Positions 16,755 to 25,469 of a stretch of DNA of 64,000 nt are shown here, piece by piece (position 1 is the stretch's first letter; each line of letters begins with the position of its first letter). Source of the stretch: Ahrensia sp. (lineage in GTDB: Bacteria > Pseudomonadota > Alphaproteobacteria > Rhizobiales > Rhizobiaceae); contig PAKZ01000005.1 of assembly GCA_002706335.1 (NCBI GenBank), positions 33,351 to 97,350 of the forward strand, read 5' to 3'. The translations under genes and the position numbers were made by a program. A model generated the notes under the pieces. That model was given only the letters and a program-made list of their open reading frames with translations, had not been told where the DNA came from and did not search any database.

Positions 16755-17738
16755 TCAGAGCGCGTTGATCTTGTCGAGCATGCCTTCAGGCCAGGACTTG
16801 GAAAGCGGCGAGGACTTGTACTTTTCCTGCGCGAAATCCTGGAACGCCTTCACGTCCGGCTTGTAGATGTCGAGGCCTTCGCCCTTGAAGAAATCGACAA
16901 GCTCCTGTTCCTGCTTCAGATATTCCTCGGTGCTCGAGGCGAAGGCCTTGCGGGCAGCCGCCTTGACGCGATCTTTCTGTTCATCGGTGAGCTTGTCGAA
17001 GACGTCCGAGCTCATCACCAGAATACCGAAGCCGACATTGTGGCCGGTCAGCACGATCTGGTCGGTGACCTCGTAGAACTTCATCGCCTTGTCGTTGGGA
17101 AGCGGGTTGTCCTGACCGTCGATGACGCCGGTCTGCAAGGCGGTGTAGGTTTCAGTATAGGGGATCGGAACCGGATTGGCACCGAGCGACGCCCCGAGGA
17201 ACTGCCAGCTTTCTCCGCCGGGCATGCGCAGCTTGATACCCTCCATGTCTTTCGGCGTATTGATTTTCTTGTCGCCGCGCAGATTGACGTGGCGTGTGCC
17301 GTAATAGGCAACCCCAAGGATCTCCACGCCGAGTTCCTTGCGCGCCATCTCGGCAAAGGCTTCTCCGACGTCGCTGTCGAACACATTCTGCAGGTGTTCG
17401 GCGTCACGGATGACATAGGCGGCGCCGAGAATGTCGAAGGCCGGCACCTGGTTGGCGAAGTCGGATGGTGGCAGGAGTGCGAGCTGCGCATTGCCGCGCT
17501 GGAGCGAGACAAGTTCCGTGCCCTGCTTTACCAGCGTGCCGCTGAAATAAGGCTTGAAGTCGAACTCGTCGCCGATCTCCTTGGCGAAGATTTCGGTCAT
17601 CGCGACGGAACGCGGCACGTCCGGGGGATTTACGTCCGGAAAGATCAGTTCGATCTTGTCCTGGGCGAGGGCGCTCGCGCCGAGCCCGACGACCATCGCA
17701 CCAGCGATGGTGAGGCTTTTCAGGTTCATCCAATTCAT
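16755..17738 (-). CDS. dctP: TRAP transporter solute-binding protein DctP (copy 1)
   Basis: A 327-residue periplasmic DctP-family protein with a signal peptide (cut near ALAQD). The start has GGAGG seven bases upstream. Typical features are GTLVKQGTELVSLQRGNAQL, the ligand-carboxylate Arg in GIKLRMPGGESW, and ALQTGVIDGQDNPL. No DctQ/DctM gene lies next to it; it is co-oriented with, and 39 bp behind, the SMP-30 lactonase gene. It is closer to copy 3 (27490) than to copies 2 and 4. Presumably it delivers ligand to the DctQM pair at 23645-25454 or to one outside the window. Confidence 0.93.
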   Translation of the reverse strand: MNWMNLKSLTIAGAMVVGLGASALAQDKIELIFPDVNPPDVPRSVAMTEIFAKEIGDEFDFKPYFSGTLVKQGTELVSLQRGNAQLALLPPSDFANQVPAFDILGAAYVIRDAEHLQNVFDSDVGEAFAEMARKELGVEILGVAYYGTRHVNLRGDKKINTPKDMEGIKLRMPGGESWQFLGASLGANPVPIPYTETYTALQTGVIDGQDNPLPNDKAMKFYEVTDQIVLTGHNVGFGILVMSSDVFDKLTDEQKDRVKAAARKAFASSTEEYLKQEQELVDFFKGEGLDIYKPDVKAFQDFAQEKYKSSPLSKSWPEGMLDKINAL

Positions 17739-17777
17739 TTGGGTTCCTCCAGTTTTTCCTGTTTCGTGATGTGGTGT

Positions 17778-18677
17778 TCAGAGCCCGAACCGGTTTTCCG
17801 GCAATCCCTGCCCGGCGCCGGGGATGGCCAGCAGGCTCCCGGCAAGCGGTTCATCGGCCAGTTGGCGGTCGTCGAGAAACTTGCGCGCGGTGGTGACAAA
17901 GAGCGTCGAGAGATCCGACCCGCCGAAGCACAGGCAGGTCGGGTTGGTAACCGGAAGCTCGATAGTACGGTCGATCCGTCCGTCCGGCGTGTAGCGGACG
18001 ATGCGTGTACCCGCGAAGAATGCCGTCCAGATACAACCATCGACATCGACGCAGGCGCCATCCGGGCGATCTCCCGAGTCGCTGTGGTCGGCGAAGACCC
18101 GCCTGTCGGTGACAGTTCCGTCTTCCGGGTCGAGTGTGAAGATGTAGCTGAGGTGGCGGCGCGTATCCGTGAAATGCATCCAGGTCCCGTCGGGTGAAAA
18201 CGCGATGCCGTTCGAGACGATGACGCCGTCCATGATCTTGGCCGAACGGCCATCCGGGTCGACCCGGTAGAGTGCGCCGTTTGGTCGGTGAAGCTGATTG
18301 TCCATCGTGCCGATCCACAGGCTTCCCCTGGAATCGACGCGCCCATCATTGAGGCGGTTGTCCAGCCCGTATTCCAGTTCGAGAAGCACGTTTCCGGGAT
18401 CGTCAGAGCTTTCGAGAATCTTTAGCGAGAGGGCTTCCGCAATGAGATGGCGCCCGGATTGGGTAAGGGCATGGCTTCCGAGGAATGTGCAGTCGCGTTC
18501 CCGGCTTTCGACCTGTTCGCTCGAAGGCGAGTAGGACTGGAGCTTCGGCTCTTCGATATCGACCCACCAGAGCTTCTGTTCGCGATCGCACCAGAGGGGC
18601 GTTTCGCCGAGCCGGTCATCGCCGCGTACGGCCACCTCCACGGCGGGATATCGCAAATCAGATGCTGCGGCAGTCAT
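17778..18677 (-). CDS. SMP-30/gluconolactonase family lactonase
   Basis: A 299-residue six-bladed beta-propeller hydrolase. Family motifs: RLGETPLWCDREQKLWWVDIE (metal-binding Glu), GLDNRLNDGRVDSRGSLW (Asn/Asp metal site), VSNGIAFSPDGTWMHFTDT and GDRPDGACVDVDGCIWTAF (catalytic Asp). These enzymes hydrolyse sugar lactones with a divalent metal. The frame extends far upstream through quiC on the other strand, but homology begins just after the ATG at 18677, which is the chosen start; its ribosome site is weak. The gene is divergent from quiC and co-directional with dctP copy 1. A role on a quinate- or sugar-acid lactone is inference. Confidence 0.9.
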   Translation of the reverse strand: MTAAASDLRYPAVEVAVRGDDRLGETPLWCDREQKLWWVDIEEPKLQSYSPSSEQVESRERDCTFLGSHALTQSGRHLIAEALSLKILESSDDPGNVLLELEYGLDNRLNDGRVDSRGSLWIGTMDNQLHRPNGALYRVDPDGRSAKIMDGVIVSNGIAFSPDGTWMHFTDTRRHLSYIFTLDPEDGTVTDRRVFADHSDSGDRPDGACVDVDGCIWTAFFAGTRIVRYTPDGRIDRTIELPVTNPTCLCFGGSDLSTLFVTTARKFLDDRQLADEPLAGSLLAIPGAGQGLPENRFGL

Positions 18678-18790
18678 CGGCGGGGGCTCTTCGGCAGCGC
18701 TGACGCGCTTTCGCAGCGACTGGCGTCGATGGTCATGGTCGCGTTTTTCCTCCCCGCGCGGCGAGCTTTTTTCGCCTCCCGAATTGCGGT

Positions 18791-18804
18791 GTTGACAAAT
18801 AAAC
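18791..18804 (+). promoter_or_regulatory. Shared element GTTGACAAATAAAC upstream of quiC
   Basis: This 14-mer contains a consensus -35 hexamer (TTGACA) and recurs with one change (GTTGACAAATTAAC) at 21571-21584 in front of the shikimate dehydrogenase gene, in the same orientation. Here it is followed by AACT-N4-AGTT (18807-18818), a possible operator half-site pair. The TetR gene at 20828 lies between the two target genes and is the likely regulator. Binding is inferred. Confidence 0.5.
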
Positions 18805-18938
18805 GAACTGGATAGTTTAGTCAAACGTGTCGTCGAATTTCCCTGCTTGTCGCGGACCGAGGGGCTTAGGGGCGCGCCTACCAGCCCAAGAGTTCTTCTG
18901 CTAAACGGCTCAGGCGCCGCAACGAATGAGGCCCCCGA

Positions 18939-20831
18939 ATGAAGACCGCCATCGCCACTGTTTCGATCTCCGGGGACCTTACCGAGAAACTGGCTGCGAT
19001 TGCGGCCGCCGGCTTCGACGGTGTCGAGATCTTCGAGAACGATTTCCTCGCTTTCGACGGCGGCCCAGGGGAGGTCGGTCGCATGGTGCGCGATCACGGC
19101 CTGGAGATTTCGCTGTTCCAGCCGTTCCGAGATTTCGAGGGCATGCCGGAACCGCAGCGCACCCGAGCCTTCGACCGGGCGGAGCGCAAGTTCGACGTCA
19201 TGCAGGAGCTCGGCACCGATCTTGTGCTGATCTGTTCCAACGTCTCGCCGATCTCGCTCGGCGGCATCGATCGGGCGGCCGACGATTTCCGGGAACTGGG
19301 CGAGCGCGCGGCGAAACGCGGTATCCGCATCGGCTACGAGGCGCTGGCCTGGGGCCGGCACATCAATGACCATCGGGACGCCTGGGAGATCGTGCGCCGC
19401 GCCGACCACCCGAGTGTCGGCCTGATCCTGGACAGCTTCCACACGCTGGCCCGAAAGATCGACCCCGACACGATCCGTTCCATTCCCGGCGACCGCATCT
19501 TCTTCATCCAGCTCGCCGACGCGCCGAAAATCGATATGGACCTGCTCTACTGGAGCCGACATTTCCGCAACATGCCCGGCGAGGGCGACCTCGATGTGTC
19601 CGGCTTCATGAGCGCCGTCGCTGCTACAGGCTATGACGGCATCCTGTCTCTCGAAATCTTCAACGACCAGTTCCGCGGCGGTTCGCCGAAATCGATCGCC
19701 GTCGATGGGCACCGTTCGCTCGTCTACCTGATGGACCAGGTCCGCCGGTCTGAGCCGGATATCAGCATCCCGGTTCCCGAGATGCCGGACCGCATTCCGG
19801 TCCACGGCGTCGAATTCGCGGAATTCGCGGCCGACGAGGAGGAGGCGGCGCAACTCGGCGCCATGCTGCATACGCTCGGTTTCCGGCGTGCCGGGAAGCA
19901 TGTCTCCAAGGATGTCGGGCTGTGGCGTCAGGGCGAGATCAACATCGTCATCAACACCGAGCGCGAGGGGTTCGCCCATTCCTCCTATGTCGTCCATGGC
20001 GCCAATGTCTGCGACATCGGTTTGAAGGTGGAAGACGCGGGCGCGACGGTTGAGCGCGCCAGGGCACTCGGCGCTGATCTCTTCGAGCAGCCGGTCGGTC
20101 CGGGTGAATTGAAGATCCCGGCGATCCGGGGCGTCGGCGGCGGCCTCGTGCATTTCATCGATGCGAAGAGCGATCTTGCCCGCGTCTGGGAGATCGAGTT
20201 CGAGCCGGTTGCCGATGCCGAAACGCCCGCCGATGCCGGCCTGACGCAGATCGACCATATCGCCCAGACGATGAATTACGAGGAGATGCTGACCTGGCTG
20301 CTCTTCTACACCTCGATCTTCGAGACCGGGAAGTCGCCCATGGTTGACGTGGTCGACCCTGCCGGACTGGTCCGCAGCCAGGTGATCGAAAACGAGTCGG
20401 GATTGCTACGCATCACGCTGAACGGCGCAGAGAACAGGCGCACACTCGCCGGACACTTCCTGGCCGAAAGCTTCGGATCTTCCGTCCAGCATCTCGCCTT
20501 CGCGACCGCGGACATCTTCGCGACCGCCGCCGCGCTGGCGGCGAACGGCTTTTCGTCGCTGGTCATCTCGCCGAATTACTATGACGATCTCGATGCCCGC
20601 TTCGGACTGGACGAGGATTTCCTGAACCGCCTGCGCGACAACAACATTCTCTATGACCGGGACGATAACGGGGAATATTTCCAGCTCTACAGCCCCAATT
20701 ACGGCGAGGGCTTCTTCTTCGAGATCGTCGAGAGGCGGAACGGTTACCGCGGCTACGGAGCGTCCAATGCGCAATTCCGTATCGCCGCCCAGAAGCGCCA
20801 TCTCAGGCCGAAGGGAATGCCGAAGACCTAG
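18939..20831 (+). CDS. quiC: Bifunctional 3-dehydroshikimate dehydratase (QuiC type) with HPPD-like domain
   Basis: Converts 3-dehydroshikimate to protocatechuate. At 630 residues it has the two-domain QuiC1 layout. An N-terminal xylose-isomerase-like TIM barrel (about 1-285) carries the metal quartet Glu134 (GYEAL), Asp165 (LILDSFH), Gln191 (FFIQLADAP) and Glu239 (LSLEIFND). A C-terminal VOC/4-hydroxyphenylpyruvate dioxygenase-like domain (about 295-620) has His in QIDHIAQTM, His in SVQHLAF and Glu in FFFEIVERR, a 2-His-1-Glu site. The first domain is the dehydratase; the role of the second is unclear in the family. The gene ends in a CTAG overlap with the convergent TetR gene. No protocatechuate dioxygenase is in the window, so the product must be used by genes elsewhere. 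Confidence 0.94.
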   Translation: MKTAIATVSISGDLTEKLAAIAAAGFDGVEIFENDFLAFDGGPGEVGRMVRDHGLEISLFQPFRDFEGMPEPQRTRAFDRAERKFDVMQELGTDLVLICSNVSPISLGGIDRAADDFRELGERAAKRGIRIGYEALAWGRHINDHRDAWEIVRRADHPSVGLILDSFHTLARKIDPDTIRSIPGDRIFFIQLADAPKIDMDLLYWSRHFRNMPGEGDLDVSGFMSAVAATGYDGILSLEIFNDQFRGGSPKSIAVDGHRSLVYLMDQVRRSEPDISIPVPEMPDRIPVHGVEFAEFAADEEEAAQLGAMLHTLGFRRAGKHVSKDVGLWRQGEINIVINTEREGFAHSSYVVHGANVCDIGLKVEDAGATVERARALGADLFEQPVGPGELKIPAIRGVGGGLVHFIDAKSDLARVWEIEFEPVADAETPADAGLTQIDHIAQTMNYEEMLTWLLFYTSIFETGKSPMVDVVDPAGLVRSQVIENESGLLRITLNGAENRRTLAGHFLAESFGSSVQHLAFATADIFATAAALAANGFSSLVISPNYYDDLDARFGLDEDFLNRLRDNNILYDRDDNGEYFQLYSPNYGEGFFFEIVERRNGYRGYGASNAQFRIAAQKRHLRPKGMPKT

Positions 20832-21505
20832 GCTACCGTTTCGCTGGAGACGAAGCGGATGACGCTGTCGGCGATCTGCCGGCGCAGTTCGAGCTGTCCC
20901 TTGTCGTCGAAGAGGTCGTCGCCGAAAATTTGCGAGAACGTCATCCGGTTGGAGACATTGAAAAAGCTAAGCGCTGAGATCTCCCAATGGATCGCCACGG
21001 GCGCGATGCCTTTTCGAAAATGTCCGGTTTCGACGCCTTTCTTGTAGATCGCCTCGATCCGTGAGATCGCGGTCTGATTCAACTGGCGTATCAGCTCCGA
21101 TTTTTTCAGATAGTCGCCATTGTGGATGTTTTCGATCATCACGAGGCGGATAAAATCCGGGTTCCTTCGATGGTGCTCAAATGTGAACTCGACGAGTTGC
21201 CGCAATGCGTCGACCGGCGACAGATCCTCAAGGTTAAGCTCTTTTTCCCCGTCGCGGACATGCCTGTAGGTCTCTTCCAGCACCTTCTGGTAGAGGCCTT
21301 CCTTGTCGCCGAAATAGTAATAGATCATGCGCTTTGACGTGCGCGTCTTCGCCGCGATTTCGTCTATCCGCGCGCCGGAAAGGCCGTGTTCAGAGAACTC
21401 CTTGAGGGCCACGGCAAGAATATTCGCGCGAACGCCCTCCGGATCCTGCTTCCAGCGCGTGCGCTGCGATCCCTTGCCCGAATCTGTGTCCTGCCGCGAG
21501 TCCAT
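20828..21505 (-). CDS. TetR-family transcriptional regulator
   Basis: A 225-residue regulator. The N-terminal HTH lies at about residues 25-75: ILAVALKEFSEHGLSGARID, then EIAAKTRTSKRMIYYYFGDKEGLY. The C-terminal all-helical domain resembles the TetR_C_33-type ligand pocket. It sits between quiC (convergent, stop codons overlapping as CTAG) and the shikimate dehydrogenase gene (divergent, 133 bp between starts). By position it should govern quiC and the aroE-dctPQM operon, both preceded by GTTGACAAATWAAC. The inducer is probably a hydroaromatic intermediate; not shown by sequence. Confidence 0.93.
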   Translation of the reverse strand: MDSRQDTDSGKGSQRTRWKQDPEGVRANILAVALKEFSEHGLSGARIDEIAAKTRTSKRMIYYYFGDKEGLYQKVLEETYRHVRDGEKELNLEDLSPVDALRQLVEFTFEHHRRNPDFIRLVMIENIHNGDYLKKSELIRQLNQTAISRIEAIYKKGVETGHFRKGIAPVAIHWEISALSFFNVSNRMTFSQIFGDDLFDDKGQLELRRQIADSVIRFVSSETVA

Positions 21506-21558
21506 TTGCTGTTCTTAGCGGCCCGCACCCGGCGTGCCAAGTATCACATTTAACCAAT

Positions 21559-21599
21559 CGGTACAAAGTGGTTGACAAATTAACAGCGCGGTACATAAG
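21559..21599 (+). promoter_or_regulatory. Promoter/operator region upstream of the shikimate dehydrogenase gene
   Basis: Contains TTGACA (21572-21577) and a plausible -10 CATAAG (21594-21599) at 16-bp spacing. Two direct repeats, CGGTACAAAG (21559) and CGGTACATAAG (21589), bracket the -35 at a 30-bp repeat distance, about three helical turns. GTTGACAAATTAAC matches the element before quiC. Likely target of the TetR protein encoded on the other side. Confidence 0.5.
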
Positions 21600-21638
21600 T
21601 GGGAGGCCTCCGCGGATCGGCGGAGGCGGAGGACGGCT

Positions 21639-22550
21639 TTGAATTCTGAAACGATTGTCGACAACGGGAAGGCTGAGGCCGGCGCGCAAGGGTCGCGCAC
21701 CGTCTTGGTCGGGCTCTTGGGGCGCGGTATCCAGCTTTCGCGATCGCCGGCGATGCACGAGGCTGAAGGCGCGGCGCGGGGCATAAACTACCAATACAAG
21801 CTGTTCGACACCGCCAAGATGGATTCGGATGCCGACATCGGGGAAATCCTGAAGTCTGCAGAAGCCGCCGGATTTGCCGGACTCAACGTGACCTATCCCT
21901 ACAAGGTTGAGGTTATCGACTATCTCGAAGACCTGTCGGACGCCGCACGCGCGCTTGGCGCGGTGAACACGGTCGTTTTCCGGGACGGCCGTCGCAGGGG
22001 GCACAATACGGATTGGTGGGGTTTCGCGGAGAGTTTTCGGCGCAACATGCCCGGCGCAAAGTGCGATACCGTATTACAGATCGGTGCGGGCGGTGCAGGG
22101 GCTGCCGTCGCGCATGCCCTTCTTGAGCAGGGTGTAGGCGAATTGCGCATATTCGACCGCGATCCCGACAAGTCGGGCGCCCTCGAAGGCCGTATCAATT
22201 CATCCGTGGCGCATGGGCGCGCGCGAGCCGTATCCAGCCTCGAAGAGGGCTTGAATGGCGTGATTGACGGCATCGTCAACACATCGCCTGTCGGCATGGC
22301 TTCGATGCCGGGTACGCCGGTTCCCGCCGATGCTATTCTGCCGGCCATGTGGGTCGCGGATATCGTCTATTTCCCGCTCGAAACCGAGCTGCTTCGGATC
22401 GCGCGGGAGAAGGGCTGTCGCGTACTGCCGGGATCCGGCATGGCCGTGTTCCAGGCCGTTCGCGCATTCGAGCATTTTACCGGGCTAGTACCGGACAGCG
22501 ACAGAATGGAGGCGGCATTCAATCGGTTCGATTCCACGGATCGAGACTAG
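21639..22550 (+). CDS. Shikimate/quinate dehydrogenase (AroE family), probably NAD-linked
   Basis: A 303-residue AroE-fold oxidoreductase for reversible oxidation of shikimate or quinate. Substrate-site motifs: LSRSP (Ser34, Ser36), NVTYPYK (catalytic Lys89), GAVNT and NTDWWGF (catalytic Asp125). The cofactor loop is GAGGAG (149-154). After strand 2 there is Asp173 in IFDRDPDKS instead of the Arg/Thr pocket of NADP-dependent AroE; an acidic residue there favours NAD, as in catabolic quinate/shikimate dehydrogenases. The start is a TTG: GGAGG at 21629-21633 is well placed and no suitable ATG is near. It leads the dctPQM operon. Confidence 0.92.
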   Translation: MNSETIVDNGKAEAGAQGSRTVLVGLLGRGIQLSRSPAMHEAEGAARGINYQYKLFDTAKMDSDADIGEILKSAEAAGFAGLNVTYPYKVEVIDYLEDLSDAARALGAVNTVVFRDGRRRGHNTDWWGFAESFRRNMPGAKCDTVLQIGAGGAGAAVAHALLEQGVGELRIFDRDPDKSGALEGRINSSVAHGRARAVSSLEEGLNGVIDGIVNTSPVGMASMPGTPVPADAILPAMWVADIVYFPLETELLRIAREKGCRVLPGSGMAVFQAVRAFEHFTGLVPDSDRMEAAFNRFDSTDRD

Positions 22551-22600
22551 CCGATACCGGCCGTGCCGGTGTCAACACTCGTGCAATCTGGGAGGAAAAA

Positions 22601-23587
22601 TTGCGCAACATCATGAAAACCCTCATGGGAGGCGTGGCCCTTGCGGTCATGAGCCTTTCGACTTCCGCCGCCTTTGCGCAGGACAAGGTAGAACTGGTCT
22701 ATTCCGACACGGTTCCGGAAAGCGACATTCGGTCAGAGACGCTTAAGAAGGAATTCGGCGAATGCCTCGGCGACCAGTTCGATTTCAAGCCCTATTTTGG
22801 CGCGACACTGTTCAAACAGGGAACCGAGTTGACCGCGATGCAGCGCGGCAACCTCGATATGGGCTCTCTCGCCGTCTATGATTTCTACAATCAGGTGCCG
22901 CACACCGCGATCCTCGGCACGGCCTATCTCTTCAAGAGTTACGATCACATGCGCCAGGTCTGGGCGTCCGGCGTGCTCGATGATCTCGCGCAGGAAGTCG
23001 CGGACATGGCCAAGGTGAAAATTCTCGCCAATCCCTATATCGGGACCCGCCACGTCAACATCAAAGGCGACAAGAAGGTCATGACACCGGCCGACCTCGA
23101 CGGCGTGAAGCTGCGCATGCCGGGCGGCGAGGGCTGGCAGTTCGTTGGTGAGGCGCTTGGCGCAAACCCGACGCCGCTCGCTTTCACCGAAGTCTATACC
23201 GCGCTGCAGACCGGCGCGATCGACGGCCAAGACAATCCGCTTCCCGCCGACAAGGCGATGAAATTCTACGAGGTGACCGATCAGATCATCCTGACCGGCC
23301 ATCTGGTTGCCAACAACCAGTTCTCCATCTCGATGTCCAAGTGGAACTCGATGAACGAAGAGCAGCAGGCGAAGGTCCAGGAATGCGCCATCAACTTCGA
23401 GAAGGCGCTCGACAAGGTCACGCTCGACCAGGAAGCCGAACTGGTCGACTTCTTCAAGGGCGAAAGCCTGCAAGTCTACGAGCCCGACAAGGATGCGTTC
23501 CGCAACCACGTGCTTGATGCCTACAAGGCATCCAAATACTCAGCCGACTGGCCGGAAGGCCTTCTGGAGAAGATCAACGAACTCTAA
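22601..23587 (+). CDS. dctP: TRAP transporter solute-binding protein DctP (copy 2)
   Basis: Periplasmic binding protein of the only complete TRAP system in the window. The signal peptide is followed by AQDKVELVYSDTVPESDIRS. DctP hallmarks: LFKQGTELTAMQRGNLDMGS, KLRMPGGEGWQFVG (carboxylate-binding Arg) and ALQTGAIDGQDNPLP. The start is uncertain between TTG at 22601, 5 nt behind GGAGG, and ATG at 22613, which is 16-17 nt from it; spacing favours the TTG. It is very similar to copy 4 (36421). Operon context with shikimate dehydrogenase and dehydroquinase points to shikimate, quinate or a related hydroaromatic acid as ligand. Confidence 0.94.
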   Translation: MRNIMKTLMGGVALAVMSLSTSAAFAQDKVELVYSDTVPESDIRSETLKKEFGECLGDQFDFKPYFGATLFKQGTELTAMQRGNLDMGSLAVYDFYNQVPHTAILGTAYLFKSYDHMRQVWASGVLDDLAQEVADMAKVKILANPYIGTRHVNIKGDKKVMTPADLDGVKLRMPGGEGWQFVGEALGANPTPLAFTEVYTALQTGAIDGQDNPLPADKAMKFYEVTDQIILTGHLVANNQFSISMSKWNSMNEEQQAKVQECAINFEKALDKVTLDQEAELVDFFKGESLQVYEPDKDAFRNHVLDAYKASKYSADWPEGLLEKINEL

Positions 23588-23596
23588 TCGCCAATC

Positions 23597-23622
23597 CGTC
23601 CGGCGGCTTAGGCCGCCGGACG
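23597..23622 (+). terminator. Intercistronic hairpin between dctP and dctQ
   Basis: An 11-bp stem CGTCCGGCGGC / GCCGCCGGACG with a 4-nt loop directly after the dctP stop. It lacks a T-run, so it probably attenuates transcription or protects the dctP message, giving more binding protein than membrane subunits. Confidence 0.6.
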
Positions 23623-23644
23623 CGAAGGCTGCCGGACAGACGAA

Positions 23645-24166
23645 ATGGAAGCATTCTCAACCATACGCGACTGGCTGGGACGTCGGGCGGAAGAATTGCT
23701 TGCCCTCATATTGGCAAGTCTCTTCATCACGTTCCTGATCCAGATCGTGTTTCGCTATTTCCTCAACCTGCCGCTCGGTTGGACGATCGAGTTCGTCTCG
23801 ATCGCGTGGCTGTGGGGAATCCTGTTCGGCTATGCCTTCGTCACGCGCGACGCGGAGATCATTCGTCTCGATATCGTCTATGGCGCGGTACCGGTCGGGG
23901 CGCAGCGGGTGATGGATGCTGTGACGGGGCTGGTTTGCGCCGGGATATTCCTTTGGTCGCTGCCCAATGTCTGGGAATACGTCACCTTCATGAAAATCGA
24001 GAAGACCGCCTATATGCGGATTCCATTCGACTATGTCTTTTCCATCTACATCCCGTTCGCCATCGCCGTCGCCATTCGCTGCCTGATCAATGTCTGGCAG
24101 GCGATCCGCGGCGATCATCCGAAATATCAACCCGGCGACGGAGCGGAAGGCCACGACTATGACTGA
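23645..24166 (+). CDS. dctQ: TRAP transporter small membrane subunit DctQ
   Basis: A 173-residue membrane protein with four helices (about 16-40, 50-68, 91-112, 135-156). It shows the family features LIQIVFRYFLNLPLGWTIE and WLWGILFGYAFVTRDAEI, where the Trp/Arg/Asp pattern at the second helix is typical. It acts with DctM in sodium-driven uptake of the DctP ligand. It overlaps dctM by 8 bp. Confidence 0.94.
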   Translation: MEAFSTIRDWLGRRAEELLALILASLFITFLIQIVFRYFLNLPLGWTIEFVSIAWLWGILFGYAFVTRDAEIIRLDIVYGAVPVGAQRVMDAVTGLVCAGIFLWSLPNVWEYVTFMKIEKTAYMRIPFDYVFSIYIPFAIAVAIRCLINVWQAIRGDHPKYQPGDGAEGHDYD

Positions 24167-25454
24167 TCCCTTCGTCGTTTCGCTCGTTCTCATTGTCGCG
24201 CTTTCGCTGGGAGGCCTGTCGATCGGCATCGCCATGATCTGCGGTTCGACCGTCTATCTGGCGCTGAAAGGTTTCGATCCCTCCATCGCCGCCGAGACGC
24301 TTCTACAAGGGCTGCTCAACAGCTACACATTGCTGGCGATCCCGCTTTTCATCCTCGCCGCGGACATCATGAATGTCGGCAGTCTCGCCGACCGGCTTCT
24401 GCGTTTCTGCCAGGCATTGGTCGGGCGCTTCCGCGGCGGGCTCGGCCACGTCAATGTCGTCTCGTCGCTGATCTTTTCCGGCATGTCCGGCTCCGCCGTC
24501 GCCGATGCAGTCGGCATGGGCCGCATCATCATCAACATGATGACCAAGGACGGGAAATATTCGAAGAGTTACGCCGCCGCGATCACAGCCGCCACGGCCA
24601 CGATCGGGCCGATCATCCCGCCATCCATTCCAATGGTGCTCTACGCACTCGTCTCCGACCAGTCGGTCGGCTACCTCTTTGCCGCAGGCATGGCGCCAGG
24701 ACTATTGATGGGGCTGATGATGGGAGTGACCAACTTCCTCGTCGCCCGCAAGCGGGGCTTCCCGATCGACAACAGCGTCCCGCTCGCGGAGATGCCACGG
24801 GTTACGTTCCAGGCTTTTCCCGCTTTGATGCTGCCGGTCATCCTGCTCGGCGGCATCTATAGCGGCGTCGTAACGCCGACCGAGGCGGCCGCTGTCGCCG
24901 CCTTTTATGCGCTGGTGATTTCGGTCCTGTTCTATCGTTCGGTGTCGCTGGGCCAGTTCTATCGGACACTGGCCAGCAGTTCCCGCTCGACCGCGTCGGT
25001 CGGTATCCTGATCGCCGGTGCGCTGACCTTCAACTACGTGATTACGCGGGAGAACGTTCCCAATACGCTCGCGGATTTCCTTGCCCAGTTCGAACTGTCG
25101 AAATGGGGCTTCCTGATCGCGATCAACATCTTGATCCTGGGGCTCGGCTGCATTCTGGAAGGCGGCGCGATCCTGCTCATCATCGTGCCGATCTTCATTC
25201 CGACGGCACAGGCGCTGGGCGTCGACATGATCCATTTCGGCGTTGTCGTCGTGGTCAATGCCATGCTCGGCCTCGTCACACCGCCCTACGGATTGTTGCT
25301 CTTCATCGTCGCGAACATAACAGGGCAACCGATGGCGCGCATCGTCAGGGATCTTTTTCCCTTCCTTGTCGCACTGTTTGCAGCGCTCGCCTTCATCACC
25401 TTCGTGCCGGACTTCGTGCTCTTCCTGCCGCGTCTGCTCGGCTACAACGGGTAA
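24159..25454 (+). CDS. dctM: TRAP transporter large membrane subunit DctM
   Basis: A 431-residue permease with about 12 helices. Motifs include LLAIPLFILAADIMN, FSGMSGSAVADAVGMGRIII, TAATATIGPIIPPSIPMVLY, GVVTPTEAAAVAAFYAL and LGLVTPPYGLLLF; the two halves carry the ion/substrate-site loops of DctM. The start is the ATG at 24159 inside the end of dctQ; an upstream in-frame ATG (24090) would overlap dctQ by 77 bp and is not used. It is the only DctM in the window, against four DctP genes. Confidence 0.96.
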   Translation: MTDPFVVSLVLIVALSLGGLSIGIAMICGSTVYLALKGFDPSIAAETLLQGLLNSYTLLAIPLFILAADIMNVGSLADRLLRFCQALVGRFRGGLGHVNVVSSLIFSGMSGSAVADAVGMGRIIINMMTKDGKYSKSYAAAITAATATIGPIIPPSIPMVLYALVSDQSVGYLFAAGMAPGLLMGLMMGVTNFLVARKRGFPIDNSVPLAEMPRVTFQAFPALMLPVILLGGIYSGVVTPTEAAAVAAFYALVISVLFYRSVSLGQFYRTLASSSRSTASVGILIAGALTFNYVITRENVPNTLADFLAQFELSKWGFLIAINILILGLGCILEGGAILLIIVPIFIPTAQALGVDMIHFGVVVVVNAMLGLVTPPYGLLLFIVANITGQPMARIVRDLFPFLVALFAALAFITFVPDFVLFLPRLLGYNG

Positions 25455-25469
25455 AAAACTGGACAAACG

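Noticed and set aside
16623..18197. A 524-codon plus-strand frame antisense to dctP copy 1 and the lactonase gene
   Set aside because: Shadow frame; no ribosome site and no homology-like motifs.
17778..20258. An 826-codon minus-strand frame covering both the lactonase and most of quiC
   Set aside because: Only the part from 18677 down is homologous to SMP-30; the rest is the shadow of quiC, whose catalytic residues are all on the plus strand.
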